In this document: positions 51,795 through 60,916 of the stretch, piece after piece | How positions within the stretch are numbered: the first letter of the stretch is position 1 | Layout: the number at the start of each line of letters is the position of its first letter | NCBI GenBank assembly: GCA_903875215.1 | Contig: CAIQVH010000030.1 | Span: forward strand, 62,001-126,000 | Origin: an uncultured Anaerolineae bacterium | GTDB lineage: Bacteria; Chloroflexota; Anaerolineae; Anaerolineales; Villigracilaceae | Reading direction: 5' to 3' | DNA length: 64,000 nt | Notes under the pieces: generated by a model | The model's input: the letters and a program-made list of their open reading frames with translations, nothing else | The model's database searches: none | Told to the model about the DNA's origin: nothing | Made by a program: the position numbers and the translations under genes

Positions 51795-53069
51795 ATGTTA
51801 GATATTAACTTGATCCGTGAGAACCCGGACCTTGTCCGCCAGGCTTTGCTCAAGCGGCAGGACCAGCCCGCACCGGTGGATTCAATTTTGCAGTTGGATG
51901 CCCGGCGGCGCGAAATCATCGCCGAGGTGGAGGCGTTGAAGGCCGAGCGGAATGTTGTCTCCAAGGAAATCGGTCAGATGAAGGATCCAGCCGAGAGGAA
52001 TGCCAAAATCGAGGCGATGCGCCTGGTCGGTGAGAAAGTCACGGTGATGGATAAGGAACTGGCGGATGTTGATGGCCAGTTGACGGCCCTGGTCGCCACT
52101 CTTCCTAATATCCCCGACCCGCGTACGCCATATGGCAAAGATGACAGTGAAAACATTGTGCTCAGGACGGTTGGCGAACCGAAGAAATTTGATTTCACGC
52201 CCAAGCCACATTGGGATCTTGGCCCGGCCCTGGGGATTATTGATTTTGAGCGCGGCAGCAAGCTGACCGGCTCGCGGTTTTATGTGTTGAGTGGCGCCGG
52301 GGCGCGTCTGCAGCGCGCCTTGATTGCCTGGATGCTGGATTTGCACATTCGCCAGGGATATCAGGAACAATATCTGCCGTTCATGGTCAAGACGGCCACG
52401 GTGTATGGCGCGGGGCAGCTGCCTAAGTTTGCTGATAATCTTTACAAAGATCATGAAGAAGATTATTACTTTGTCCCGACTGCAGAAATACCACTGACCG
52501 GCCTGCACATGGATGAAATTTTGGAAGATTCCAGCCTGCCGCGTTGTTATACGGCTTACACGCCCTGCTTCCGGCGCGAGAAGATGAGCGCCGGGCGCGA
52601 TGTGCGCGGTATCAAGCGCGGTCACCAGTTTGACAAGGTGGAGATGTATATCTACTCCCGGCCGGAAGAATCGGAAGCCATGCACCAGAAAATGCTGGCA
52701 GATGCCGAACAGACCTGTGCCGGACTGGGGCTGACCTACCGGGTGAAGCAGTTGTGTACCGGCGATATCGGTTTCGGCGCGACCATGACTTACGACCTGG
52801 AAGTTTGGGCGCCGGGGTGTGACGAGTGGCTGGAAGTTTCTTCGATTTCAAATGATACCGATTTTCAAGCCCGCCGGGCCAATATCAAGTACCGCCCGGC
52901 GCAGGGCGGCGGCAAGGCGCGCCTGCTGCACACCCTGAACGGCTCAGGGCTGGGACTGCCGCGCACGTTGATTGCCGTCCTGGAAAATAACCAGCAGGCG
53001 GATGGTTCGATCGTGGTGCCGGAGGTGCTGCGCCCGTGGATGGGCGGCATCGAGGTAATTAAGCCATAA
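51795..53069 (+). CDS. serS: Serine-tRNA ligase
   Basis: The 424-aa class II synthetase has an N-terminal coiled-coil arm (residues about 30-105, [21 protein letters not shown]) that grips the long variable arm of tRNA-Ser, followed by the catalytic core. Motif 2 is in [23 protein letters not shown] and motif 3 in [26 protein letters not shown] precedes the ATG. It is controlled by the T-box leader in front of it. Confidence 0.97.
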   Translation: MLDINLIRENPDLVRQALLKRQDQPAPVDSILQLDARRREIIAEVEALKAERNVVSKEIGQMKDPAERNAKIEAMRLVGEKVTVMDKELADVDGQLTALVATLPNIPDPRTPYGKDDSENIVLRTVGEPKKFDFTPKPHWDLGPALGIIDFERGSKLTGSRFYVLSGAGARLQRALIAWMLDLHIRQGYQEQYLPFMVKTATVYGAGQLPKFADNLYKDHEEDYYFVPTAEIPLTGLHMDEILEDSSLPRCYTAYTPCFRREKMSAGRDVRGIKRGHQFDKVEMYIYSRPEESEAMHQKMLADAEQTCAGLGLTYRVKQLCTGDIGFGATMTYDLEVWAPGCDEWLEVSSISNDTDFQARRANIKYRPAQGGGKARLLHTLNGSGLGLPRTLIAVLENNQQADGSIVVPEVLRPWMGGIEVIKP

Positions 53070-53136
53070 AACACAACCCACGGAAACGGACTACGTACTT
53101 CTTTCATAACCTATCCCTTTTTTCCCAGGAGCCGCC

Positions 53137-53652
53137 ATGCCAGATTGGCCCGTGATTCGTGACATCGTGATGCAGTCGCTGACGCTGACGTTTATGCTGG
53201 TCGGGTTGTTGGGATTAATCATTCCCATTTTCCCGGGGATTGCCATCATCTGGCTTTCGGCGCTGGTCTTTATGATTTATTCCACGCTGAGCGGGACGAT
53301 GACCGGCTGGGACTGGTTTCTGTTTGCGCTGATCACGCTGCTGGGCCTGGCAGGTGGTTTTGTGGATAATATCATCATCACCGCCAAGCTGCGCGAAACG
53401 GGGACACCCTGGCGCTCGATTGGGTTGGGTCTGCTGGCAGGGTTGGTCTCCAGCCTGTTTCTGACCCCATTTGCGGCGCTGGTGATCACGCCCCTGACGC
53501 TGTTTGGGGTGGAATATCTGCGGCTGAGGGATAAACGCGCGGCGTTTGATTCGGCTAAAGGCTGGCTGATCGGCTTCGGGTGGACGTTCCTGGCCCTGTT
53601 TGCTATCGGCGGGTTGATGATTGGTCTCTGGTTGATGTGGGTCTGGCTGTAA
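53137..53652 (+). CDS. DUF456-type membrane protein
   Basis: The 171-aa protein is almost entirely membrane helices (about five), with GLIIPIFPGIAIIWLSALVF and the Gly-rich LLGLAGGFVDNIIITAKLRETG typical of DUF456 proteins. Their function is unknown. AGGAG precedes the ATG; it follows serS by 67 bp and may share its transcript. Confidence 0.85.
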   Translation: MPDWPVIRDIVMQSLTLTFMLVGLLGLIIPIFPGIAIIWLSALVFMIYSTLSGTMTGWDWFLFALITLLGLAGGFVDNIIITAKLRETGTPWRSIGLGLLAGLVSSLFLTPFAALVITPLTLFGVEYLRLRDKRAAFDSAKGWLIGFGWTFLALFAIGGLMIGLWLMWVWL

Positions 53653-53676
53653 GCAGATTCAGCTACCCAAACAAGA

Positions 53677-53714
53677 ACAACGCCCGGTCGCGAGTGTGTG
53701 CGACCGGGCGTTGT
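53677..53714. terminator. Bidirectional terminator
   Basis: ACAACGCCCGGTCGC and its complement (15-bp arms, 8-nt loop) lie between convergent genes. Confidence 0.8.
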
Positions 53715-53728
53715 CTGTGAAATCCTGT

Positions 53729-54715
53729 TTAGAGTTCGACGGGGTTGCTGAGCAGGGCTGTGGCCAGTTTGACGGCATTCTGTACGTCGTTATAGTCCAC
53801 CATTTCGCTGGGGGAGTGGACGTAGCGGCAGGGAATGGAGATGCAGCCAACCGGGACGCCGGCGCGGACAAGCTGCATGGCGCGGGCGTCGGTGGTGCCG
53901 CCGAGCAGGACTTCGCGCTGGTAGGGCAGCCGGGCTTTTTCGGCGGTGGTCACCATCCAGTGGATGATGCGCGGGTCGGCGAGCATGCCGCCATCCTTGA
54001 TTTTGATGGCGGGACCTTTGCCGAGGGCGATGTCAAAATGTTTGCGGCCCGGGGTGTCGCCCCAGCCGGTGACATCCAGGCTGAAGCCCAGGTCGGGGTC
54101 GAGGCCGAAGGCGGATGTTTCGGCGCCGCGTGTGCCCACTTCTTCCTGGGTGGTGAAGACGAAATAGATTTCGTGCGGGGTGGATTTCAGGGCGCGCAAC
54201 GTCTCGATGGCGACGAGACAGCCGATGCGGTCATCCATGCTCTTGGCAACGAGCCGGTCGCCGAGGTCGAGGAAGGGGCGTTCGAAGGCAGCCACTTCGC
54301 CGACCTTGATCGGGCAATCCTTGCGGCTGGTGGCGCCGACGTCGATGAACATTTTTTCAATGGCGGGGGTGTCGGTGGGCTTTTCAAGGGGTTCGTTATA
54401 AATGACACCGGGCAGGCCGCTGTGAAAGCGGACGCGGGCGCCCATCAGCATTTGCGGGTAAACGCCGCCGACGGTGGTGAAGCGGACGAAGCCATGCTCA
54501 TCGATGTGGCTGGCGATCAGCCCGATTTCGTCCATATGGGCGGCGATCATGATTTTTTTGCCGCCCTGTCCTTTGCGGATGATCAGGTTGCCCAGGGCGT
54601 CGACGCGGATTTCGTCAGCCAGGGGAGTGACTTCGGCGCGAATCACGTCACGGATGGCGGATTCGTACCCGGAGGGGGAAAATGTTTCGGTCAGTTTTTT
54701 GAGGAGTTGTTTCAT
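53729..54715 (-). CDS. M42-family metallopeptidase (first of three)
   Basis: This 328-aa protein is a cobalt/zinc aminopeptidase of the tetrahedral (TET) type. Metal and catalytic residues: AHMDEIGLIA, SMDDRIGCLVAI, TTQEEVGTRGAE (catalytic Glu pair), SLDVT, and the distal His in CRYVHSPSEMV. Three homologous genes lie in this cluster with only the S51 gene interspersed. It probably degrades short peptides in the cytoplasm. Confidence 0.93.
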   Translation of the reverse strand: MKQLLKKLTETFSPSGYESAIRDVIRAEVTPLADEIRVDALGNLIIRKGQGGKKIMIAAHMDEIGLIASHIDEHGFVRFTTVGGVYPQMLMGARVRFHSGLPGVIYNEPLEKPTDTPAIEKMFIDVGATSRKDCPIKVGEVAAFERPFLDLGDRLVAKSMDDRIGCLVAIETLRALKSTPHEIYFVFTTQEEVGTRGAETSAFGLDPDLGFSLDVTGWGDTPGRKHFDIALGKGPAIKIKDGGMLADPRIIHWMVTTAEKARLPYQREVLLGGTTDARAMQLVRAGVPVGCISIPCRYVHSPSEMVDYNDVQNAVKLATALLSNPVEL

Positions 54716-54761
54716 GGATGATCCTTAATTCACGGCGGGCGCCGGGTTTGCAGGGTATTGG

Positions 54762-55484
54762 TTAAGCGGGCAGGGTGATTTTTTGCCCGGCTGAAAAGGT
54801 CTTGACTTCGTTTTTGGTAATGAGGTAGACGTTCTGGCGGCCCATAACGGTCCAGTCGTGGTCGAGTTTGCCGACCAGGGCGGTGTCTTCGTCTAGCCCA
54901 AGCACGTATTCATCGGCTGGAATGAGCGGCTGGAGGATGGGAATGGTGACTCCGCGCCAGGCGAGCATGCGGTCAAAGTGCGGAAAGATGTGGCTCTTGG
55001 GCAGAATGCCGAAAACGCGGTTTTGGCGGAGGCCAAAGGAGCGGAAATCCGGCAGGAATTCGCCGAGGAACATGGCTCCGGCGGAACATCCGGCGAAGGC
55101 CGCCCCTCGCCCGGTGGCCCTGAGTACCGCGTCCCAGGCGGGAGTGCCGCTGAGAGTCTCGTACAGGTAGTGCGGCTTGCCGCCAGAGAAATAAACCAGG
55201 TCAGCCTGTTCGATTTGGACTGCCAGGGCCGGGTCGTTCGCTTCGCTGCGGTTGGTGAGATGCAGGGCATAGACTTCAGCTCCCAACGCCCGGAAGTGTT
55301 CCTCGCCCATGCGCATCCAACGCCCGATGGATGTTTCCCCTTCATCGCCGGCGGCAGTCGGCAGGCAGACGACACGCGGAGTTCGCCCGTCTGCGCCGCA
55401 GTTGGCGAGCAGGTGGCGGTCGGTTTCATTCATGACCGGGAGATATTCTCCGGAACCGAGCAGGGCAATCAGTCCATTCATCAT
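54762..55484 (-). CDS. Peptidase S51-like (cyanophycinase/dipeptidase E type)
   Basis: The 240-aa protein has a class I glutamine-amidotransferase-like fold with nucleophile elbow FAGCSAGAMFLGE (Ser within GCSAGA), a preceding YFSGGKPHYL glycine turn and VCLPTAAGDEGE near the N-terminus. Start at the first of two ATG codons (55484 or 55481); neither has a strong ribosome binding site. S51 enzymes cleave Asp-X dipeptides or cyanophycin; the substrate here is unknown. The M42 neighbours suggest peptide breakdown. Confidence 0.82.
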   Translation of the reverse strand: MMNGLIALLGSGEYLPVMNETDRHLLANCGADGRTPRVVCLPTAAGDEGETSIGRWMRMGEEHFRALGAEVYALHLTNRSEANDPALAVQIEQADLVYFSGGKPHYLYETLSGTPAWDAVLRATGRGAAFAGCSAGAMFLGEFLPDFRSFGLRQNRVFGILPKSHIFPHFDRMLAWRGVTIPILQPLIPADEYVLGLDEDTALVGKLDHDWTVMGRQNVYLITKNEVKTFSAGQKITLPA

Positions 55485-55506
55485 TGGGTACGCAAGTTTG
55501 TGCGCG

Positions 55507-56562
55507 TTATGGTCTTTCTTCTGCCAATAACGCGGGAGAGATGCCTTTGAGCGCGGCGGTGAGCAGCGCCTGGGTGTTCTTCCAATCCTCGACGCGCGCC
55601 AGGCTGATGGCAGTGTGAGTGTAACGATGCGGCACAGAAACCGAGACTGTCGGCACGCCGGCCCGGGCGCGGTGAATGGCGCCCGCATCTGTCCCGCCCC
55701 CGCCGGGCTGGCGGAACTGGTAAGGGATTTTCAGCGCGTCGCCGGTTTTTGCCAGGAACCTGATCAGGCGCGGGTCGTTGAGGGTGCCCGCGTCGAAAGT
55801 GTAAATGGCCGGTCCGCCGCCGAGTTTGGTGTTATAGAAGACGTTTTCGCCGCCATCGTGGACGGGCAGGTCGTTGGCTGGTGTCGAGTCGATGGCGATT
55901 GCCAGATCCGGGTTAAAGTAGTGAGCCGCAACTTTTGCTCCGCGCAGGCCAATTTCCTCCTGCACCGAGAAGGACAGGCACAGATCGAGGTGAGCGGGAG
56001 CGGTTTTCAGCAGGTCGATCAGGATGACACAGCCGATGCGATTATCAATGGCTTTGGAGAGGAGCGAATCGCCGGCACGCTTGAATTGGGTCGCAAATGT
56101 GGCGCGGTCGCCAACCCTGGCCTTGCCAGCCGGGCCAATGTCGATGCGCAGTTGATCGAGCGGGATTTTGCGCGCTCGCTCCTCGGCGGTGGTCAGGTGG
56201 ATTGGGCGCGCGCCGATCACGCCGGGGATTTTATTTTTTCCGACAAAAACCTGCTTCCCCGGCAATTGCCGGGCATCGATCCCGCCGACCAGTTCAAAGC
56301 GATATAGCCCATCATTATCGTCGGCGACGAGCATGAACCCGACTTCGTCCATGTGACAGTCAAGCATGACTTTGACTTTATTCTCGCTTGAGCCGTTTTT
56401 TGTGACAAGCACATTGCCCAGCGCGTCAACTTTGACTGTGTCGGCGTAGGGTTTGACTTCTTCCAGAATGATCTTTCGCACTTCGCCTTCATCGCCTGAG
56501 ACGGCGCAGGCGTTGCAAAGTTTTTCGAGCAGCTTGAATTGTTTTTCGGTAATAGTTGGCAT
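55507..56562 (-). CDS. M42-family metallopeptidase (second of three)
   Basis: The 351-aa paralogue carries the M42 residues DCHMDEVGFML, AIDNRIGCVILI, SVQEEIGLRGAK, AIDSTPAND and VPHRYTHTAISL. The insertion between the first two motifs forms the PDZ-like dimerisation domain. It differs from its neighbours at many positions, so it is an old duplicate rather than a recent copy. A palindromic spacer separates it from the gene before it. Confidence 0.93.
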   Translation of the reverse strand: MPTITEKQFKLLEKLCNACAVSGDEGEVRKIILEEVKPYADTVKVDALGNVLVTKNGSSENKVKVMLDCHMDEVGFMLVADDNDGLYRFELVGGIDARQLPGKQVFVGKNKIPGVIGARPIHLTTAEERARKIPLDQLRIDIGPAGKARVGDRATFATQFKRAGDSLLSKAIDNRIGCVILIDLLKTAPAHLDLCLSFSVQEEIGLRGAKVAAHYFNPDLAIAIDSTPANDLPVHDGGENVFYNTKLGGGPAIYTFDAGTLNDPRLIRFLAKTGDALKIPYQFRQPGGGGTDAGAIHRARAGVPTVSVSVPHRYTHTAISLARVEDWKNTQALLTAALKGISPALLAEERP

Positions 56563-56570
56563 GTTCGGTT

Positions 56571-56640
56571 ATCCGGTTGACTGGTTATTCAGTTATCCAG
56601 TTGACTTGGGAACCGGTGAACTGGATAACCGGATAATGTT
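56571..56640. repeat. Palindromic spacer between two M42 genes
   Basis: GTTATCC-G/A-GTTGACT occurs twice in direct orientation and once inverted (AACTGGATAACCGGATAA), so several hairpins are possible. It lacks a proper T-tract on either strand. It resembles short intergenic palindromic repeats; function unknown. Confidence 0.5.
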
Positions 56641-57750
56641 TTAATCTTCCCAAACAATCTTTTCGACAAAATCCGGCTCGAGTCTGGAGATGAATTCTGC
56701 CAATAGCCGCCCGGCGCGTTGGATGTCTTTGAGTGCGACGATCTCGACCGGGGTGTGCATGTAGCGCAGCGGGATGCCGATCACCATGGTGGGGATGCCG
56801 TCGGCGGCAACCTGCGTGGCGTAGCCATCTGTGCCCGAGTGGCGTGGTGTGATTTCGGGCTGGTAGGGGATTTCCAGCTTTTCGGCCAGTTCCTTGAGCG
56901 CGTTGTAAATGTAGGGGTGCATGTTGGGGCCCATTGTCAGGGTAGGGCCTTTGCCAAGCGGCATCGTTTGCCAATCGCTGGCGCCGGGCCCTTTGGCGAA
57001 GGTGACATCAATGGCGATGGCAATCTGCGGGCGTAATCCGTAGGCCGAGGTAAATGCGCCGCCCAGTGTCACTTCCTCCTGCACTGTGGCCACCGCCCAG
57101 ATATCCCAGGCATGTGACTTTTTTTGCAGTTCGTCCAGCGCCACGGTCAGTACCGCCACAGAGGCGCGGTTATCCAGTGTGTGGCCCGAGATCACTTCTC
57201 CGGCCAGCTCCACCGGCTGGGTGGCAAATGAGATCGGGTCACCAGTACGCACTTTGGCAGAGACTTCTGCCGGGAGCAGTCCGGTATCGATCAGTAGATA
57301 TTCCAGCCCCACCACGCCATCGCCGACTGAAGCTGGCAGACCGCGCGCGGGGGGGATAACGATGACGCCGGGCAGTTCCTCGCCGCTGGCCGAAGCGTGA
57401 ACGATGACCGGCGTTCCGGGCAGGATGCGTGGGTCAATTCCTCCCACCTGCGTGAAGTGCAGGAAACCATCGGCAATGGAGGTCACCATCATCCCGATCG
57501 CATCCATATGTGTGGCGATCATGATGGCCGGGTGGGGTTGCGGGCCGGAGCCCCGTTTGAGCGCCTGCAGTGAGCCAATGCGGCTCAGGCTGATTTCATC
57601 TACGACAGGGCGCCAGCGTGTTTCAATCAACTGTGCGGCGGGCGTTTCGTAGGCTGAAATCCCGGAAGTGGATAGCAGAGATTTGAGGAAGGGGGTGATT
57701 TCTGGCATGGGCAGGAAAAAGGGAAGAGAAAATGCGCCAGGCCCGCTCAT
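56641..57750 (-). CDS. M42-family metallopeptidase (third of three)
   Basis: The 369-aa member has ATHMDAIGMMV, HTLDNRASVAVL, TVQEEVTLGGAF, AIDVTF and PLRYMHTPVEIV. In the first motif Asp-Ala replaces the usual Asp-Glu, and the catalytic segment reads EEVTLGG rather than EEVGxRG. It may therefore differ in activity from the other two. The start at 57750 overlaps the stop of the upstream gene (ATGA); an internal ATG at 57708 would remove 14 residues. Confidence 0.9.
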   Translation of the reverse strand: MSGPGAFSLPFFLPMPEITPFLKSLLSTSGISAYETPAAQLIETRWRPVVDEISLSRIGSLQALKRGSGPQPHPAIMIATHMDAIGMMVTSIADGFLHFTQVGGIDPRILPGTPVIVHASASGEELPGVIVIPPARGLPASVGDGVVGLEYLLIDTGLLPAEVSAKVRTGDPISFATQPVELAGEVISGHTLDNRASVAVLTVALDELQKKSHAWDIWAVATVQEEVTLGGAFTSAYGLRPQIAIAIDVTFAKGPGASDWQTMPLGKGPTLTMGPNMHPYIYNALKELAEKLEIPYQPEITPRHSGTDGYATQVAADGIPTMVIGIPLRYMHTPVEIVALKDIQRAGRLLAEFISRLEPDFVEKIVWED

Positions 57751-58199
57751 GGTGTGGTGGTGGGTGTTATTGTTTCAGTTTCGGTGGCGGTGGGAGTGGG
57801 CGTCTGGCTTGGCGGCGGCGGCGCGGTTGGCGTGGCCGTGTGGGTAATGGATGGCGTGAAGGTGAAGGTCGGCGGCAGGAAGGGGGTCACTGACGCGGTA
57901 ACCGTCACGGTCGCCGTGCCCGTCGATGTGACAGTCGGGGTTGGACTGAAGGTGGCCGTTGCTGTTAAAATTCCGGGCGTGGGGGAAGGCCCAAAGGTGA
58001 GGGAGGGGCTGGGGGATGGGATGGATATGATCAGTGTGCTGGAACCTTCGGGCGTCAGGCTGGCAGTGGGCGTCGGGATGGATCCATCCGGCTTGAACTG
58101 CAAAACCAGCCATCCCAGGCAATAGCAGGGAATCGTGGCCAGGATAGTGGCAATCAGGGTGGCGCGGCGTTTCCGCGTGGCTTCGTCGGTTGAGAACAC
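57747..58199 (-). CDS. Membrane-anchored Pro/Thr-rich protein
   Basis: The 150-aa protein is a short basic N-terminus, one membrane helix (LIATILATIPCYCLGWLVL) and a tail of about 110 residues made almost only of Pro, Thr, Ser and Val, as in a stalk spanning the envelope. The GTG at 58199 is chosen because TTGCCC-17-TATCAT (58206-58234, minus strand) ends six bases before it. A longer frame from 58223 would begin inside that promoter. It is translationally coupled to the third M42 gene. Function unknown. Confidence 0.6.
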   Translation of the reverse strand: MFSTDEATRKRRATLIATILATIPCYCLGWLVLQFKPDGSIPTPTASLTPEGSSTLIISIPSPSPSLTFGPSPTPGILTATATFSPTPTVTSTGTATVTVTASVTPFLPPTFTFTPSITHTATPTAPPPPSQTPTPTATETETITPTTTP

Positions 58200-58205
58200 C
58201 CAGCT

Positions 58206-58234
58206 ATGATAACAGAAGGTCACCCGGCGGGCAA
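58206..58234 (-). promoter_or_regulatory. Leaderless promoter of the peptidase cluster
   Basis: TTGCCC (58229-58234), a 17-nt spacer and TATCAT (58206-58211) are followed six bases later by GTG at 58199. It could drive the Pro/Thr-rich gene and the M42/S51 genes after it. Confidence 0.6.
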
Positions 58235-58302
58235 GGAATATATCGTCCCTGCCTGCCGCGCCGGCAGGCCTTTTGCGCGAAACTATGCGGTAAAATCAGG
58301 CC

Positions 58303-60876
58303 ATGATTCCCCTGCAATTAAAACTGTCTGGTTTTCTTTCCTATCGTGAGCCGGTGGATATTGATTTCACCAGCTTTGAGCTGGCCTGCATTTCTGGCCA
58401 TAACGGCGCGGGCAAGTCTTCGCTGCTCGATGCGATCACCTGGGCGCTGTTTGGCGAGGCCCGCAAGCGCGGCGAGGAGCTGATTCATAATGCCTGCGAA
58501 AGTGCCGAAGTGGCGCTGACTTTCGCCTATGAATCCAGTCGCTACCGCATCCGGCGCAGCCTGACGCGCGGCAAAACCACCGTGCTCGAATTCCAGATCG
58601 CTGCTCCGACAGCAGAGGGTAGCGCGTCTGTCTGGCGACCGCTGACCGAAGCCACCACGCGTGCCACGCAGGCGCGCATCGAGACCATTTTGCGCCTGGA
58701 TTATGACACGTTTGTCAATGCATCCTTCTTTTTGCAGGGGAAAGCAGACCAGTTCACCCAGCAAAAGGCGGGCGAACGCAAGCGCATTCTGGCCAGCATT
58801 CTGGGGCTGGAGATCTGGGAAACCTATAAAACCCGCGCCACCGAACAGCGCCGGGAAGTCGAAGCCAGCCTGAATATTCTGGATGGCCGCCTGACCGAGA
58901 TCAATACCGAGTTGAACGAAACTGCCGCTCGATCCGAACGTCTTACCGCGCTGGAGGCACAGCTGGTTCAGCTGGAAACCGTGCGCCGGGCGCAGGAAAG
59001 CGCGCTGGAACAGGCCCGGCAGGTCAACGCGGCTTTGGAAAACCAGCGTAAACTGGTGGAAACGCTTGGCGCGGGATTGGAACGCGCCCGCCGCGAACAG
59101 ACTGGCTTGGCAGGCCGCCTGGCCGCCCGCGAAACCGAGGCCGCAGATCAGGCCGCTCTGGTGACTGATGCCGCCGCGATTGAGTCCGCGTACCGCGCCT
59201 GGGAAGCCGCCCGCGCTGACCTGGCACACTGGGAGTCTTCTGCGCTGCAATTCCGCGCCGCCGAACTGCGCCGCCAGCCCTTCCTGGATTCCATTCGCAG
59301 CGGGCAGGCGCGCCTGGAACAGGAACAGCAATCGCTCCTGCGCCAGGCGGCAGAGATGACCAACCTTCTAGCCGGATTGCCTGCTCTGCAGGCTGATCTG
59401 GTGGCGACAGAGCGCCAACTGGCCGAAGCCGAAGCCCGCCTGGCCGGACGTGTTGCCCTCGAAACCCAGCTGCGCGACGGGCGTGAGCAGTACAGCGCGC
59501 TGGATGTGGAAAACCGCCATCTGAAACGGGTGATGGATGAACTGAAAACACGTCTCGACCAGCTGGAAACCATTGCAGGCCCGGATTGTCCGGTCTGCGG
59601 TCAGCCGCTGACAGAGCAACACCGCGCGACAACGCAGGAAAGCCTGGTGGCACAAGGCCGCGAATTGGGTGATGCCTGGCGCGCCAATAAATCCCAAATG
59701 GACTCTCTTGCAGTGACGTTAAAAACTGTCGAAGCAGAACTGCGCGGTTTGTTGGAAGGCGAAAACGAGCGCGTGCGCCTGGCGACGCGCTGCGCCTCGC
59801 TGAAGGAACGCCATGAAGCGGCGCATCAATCAAACGTCGATTGGCAATCGGGTGGAGAAAAACGTCTTGCCGAAGTGACCCACCTGCTGACCAGCGCCAG
59901 TTTCGAGCTGCAGGCTCGATCCAGCCTGGAAAAACTGGACGAAGAACTGAGCGCCCTGGGTTATGATCGCGCCGCGCATGAAGCTGCCCGCATCGCAGAA
60001 CAAAACGGGCTTTCCGCCGAATCGCAGCTGCGCGCGCTGGAAGCTGCCCGCGCGGCGCTTGCTCCGTTGGAACGGGAAATCAGTGAACTGCGAACCCAAA
60101 TGACCAGTCAGAAAGCTGAGCTTGAACGCCAGGAACAAGCTTATTCCGAAGTGGCTGCGGCACAACAGGCGGCGGAAAGTCGCCTGCCCGATCTACGCAG
60201 CGCGGAACGCGATTTTCTGGCGCTCAAGGAGCAGGAAAATGTGCTTAACCAACAGGTGGGCATGGCCCGCCAACTGGTGACGGTGTTGGAAAGCCGCCGC
60301 AGGCAGAAGCAACAGGTGGAAGCCGAACGCGAGGTGGCTGCGCTGGAGATTGGAAACTATCGCAAGCTCGAGCGTGCTTTTGGCAAGGACGGTGTGCCAG
60401 CCCTGCTGATTGAGCAGGCCTTGCCGCAGATTGAAGAAAAAGCCAATGAACTGCTCGACCGCCTTTCCAATGGAGCGATGAGGGTGAGCTTTCTAACCCA
60501 GGCCGGCTTCAAAGATAAAAAGCGCGACGATCTGAAAGAAACCCTCGATATCCAGATCAGTGATGGCGCCGGCGCACGAGATTATGAGTTGTTTTCGGGT
60601 GGCGAGGCCTTCCGCGTGAATTTTGCCATCCGGCTGGCACTCTCGGAAGTGCTGGCACAGCGCACGGGCGCACGTCTGCAAACACTGGTGATTGATGAGG
60701 GCTTCGGTTCGCAGGATGCGGAAGGTCGTCAGCGCCTGGTGGAAGCCATCAACACTGTCAGCCGTGATTTTGCCAAAATCCTGATCATTACCCACCTGGA
60801 CGAGTTGAAGGAAGCTTTCCCAAACCGGATCGATGTGGAAAAGGGGCCGCGAGGAAGTAGTGTGAGGGTGATGTAG
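58303..60876 (+). CDS. sbcC: SbcC/Rad50-like SMC-family ATPase
   Basis: The 857-aa protein has N-terminal Walker A SGHNGAGKSSLLDA, long coiled coils (about 180-430 and 480-700) meeting at a zinc hook CPVCGQPL (near residue 430), and C-terminal signature and Walker B motifs (LFSGGEAFRVNFAI, LVIDEGFGSQDAEG). With SbcD it forms a nuclease that processes DNA ends and hairpins. No sbcD gene is adjacent, so the partner is elsewhere. TAAAAT (58291-58296) lies six bases before the ATG without a Shine-Dalgarno: probably leaderless. Confidence 0.94.
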   Translation: MIPLQLKLSGFLSYREPVDIDFTSFELACISGHNGAGKSSLLDAITWALFGEARKRGEELIHNACESAEVALTFAYESSRYRIRRSLTRGKTTVLEFQIAAPTAEGSASVWRPLTEATTRATQARIETILRLDYDTFVNASFFLQGKADQFTQQKAGERKRILASILGLEIWETYKTRATEQRREVEASLNILDGRLTEINTELNETAARSERLTALEAQLVQLETVRRAQESALEQARQVNAALENQRKLVETLGAGLERARREQTGLAGRLAARETEAADQAALVTDAAAIESAYRAWEAARADLAHWESSALQFRAAELRRQPFLDSIRSGQARLEQEQQSLLRQAAEMTNLLAGLPALQADLVATERQLAEAEARLAGRVALETQLRDGREQYSALDVENRHLKRVMDELKTRLDQLETIAGPDCPVCGQPLTEQHRATTQESLVAQGRELGDAWRANKSQMDSLAVTLKTVEAELRGLLEGENERVRLATRCASLKERHEAAHQSNVDWQSGGEKRLAEVTHLLTSASFELQARSSLEKLDEELSALGYDRAAHEAARIAEQNGLSAESQLRALEAARAALAPLEREISELRTQMTSQKAELERQEQAYSEVAAAQQAAESRLPDLRSAERDFLALKEQENVLNQQVGMARQLVTVLESRRRQKQQVEAEREVAALEIGNYRKLERAFGKDGVPALLIEQALPQIEEKANELLDRLSNGAMRVSFLTQAGFKDKKRDDLKETLDIQISDGAGARDYELFSGGEAFRVNFAIRLALSEVLAQRTGARLQTLVIDEGFGSQDAEGRQRLVEAINTVSRDFAKILIITHLDELKEAFPNRIDVEKGPRGSSVRVM

Positions 60877-60916
60877 TAAATGAGTTAAGCTGTTCCTCAC
60901 AGGAGAGATGTAGCGA

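Noticed and set aside
56563-56640. Transposon end or attachment site in the repeat-rich spacer between M42 genes.
   Set aside because: The repeats are short, imperfect and confined to the spacer, with no mobile gene nearby; an intergenic palindrome is simpler.
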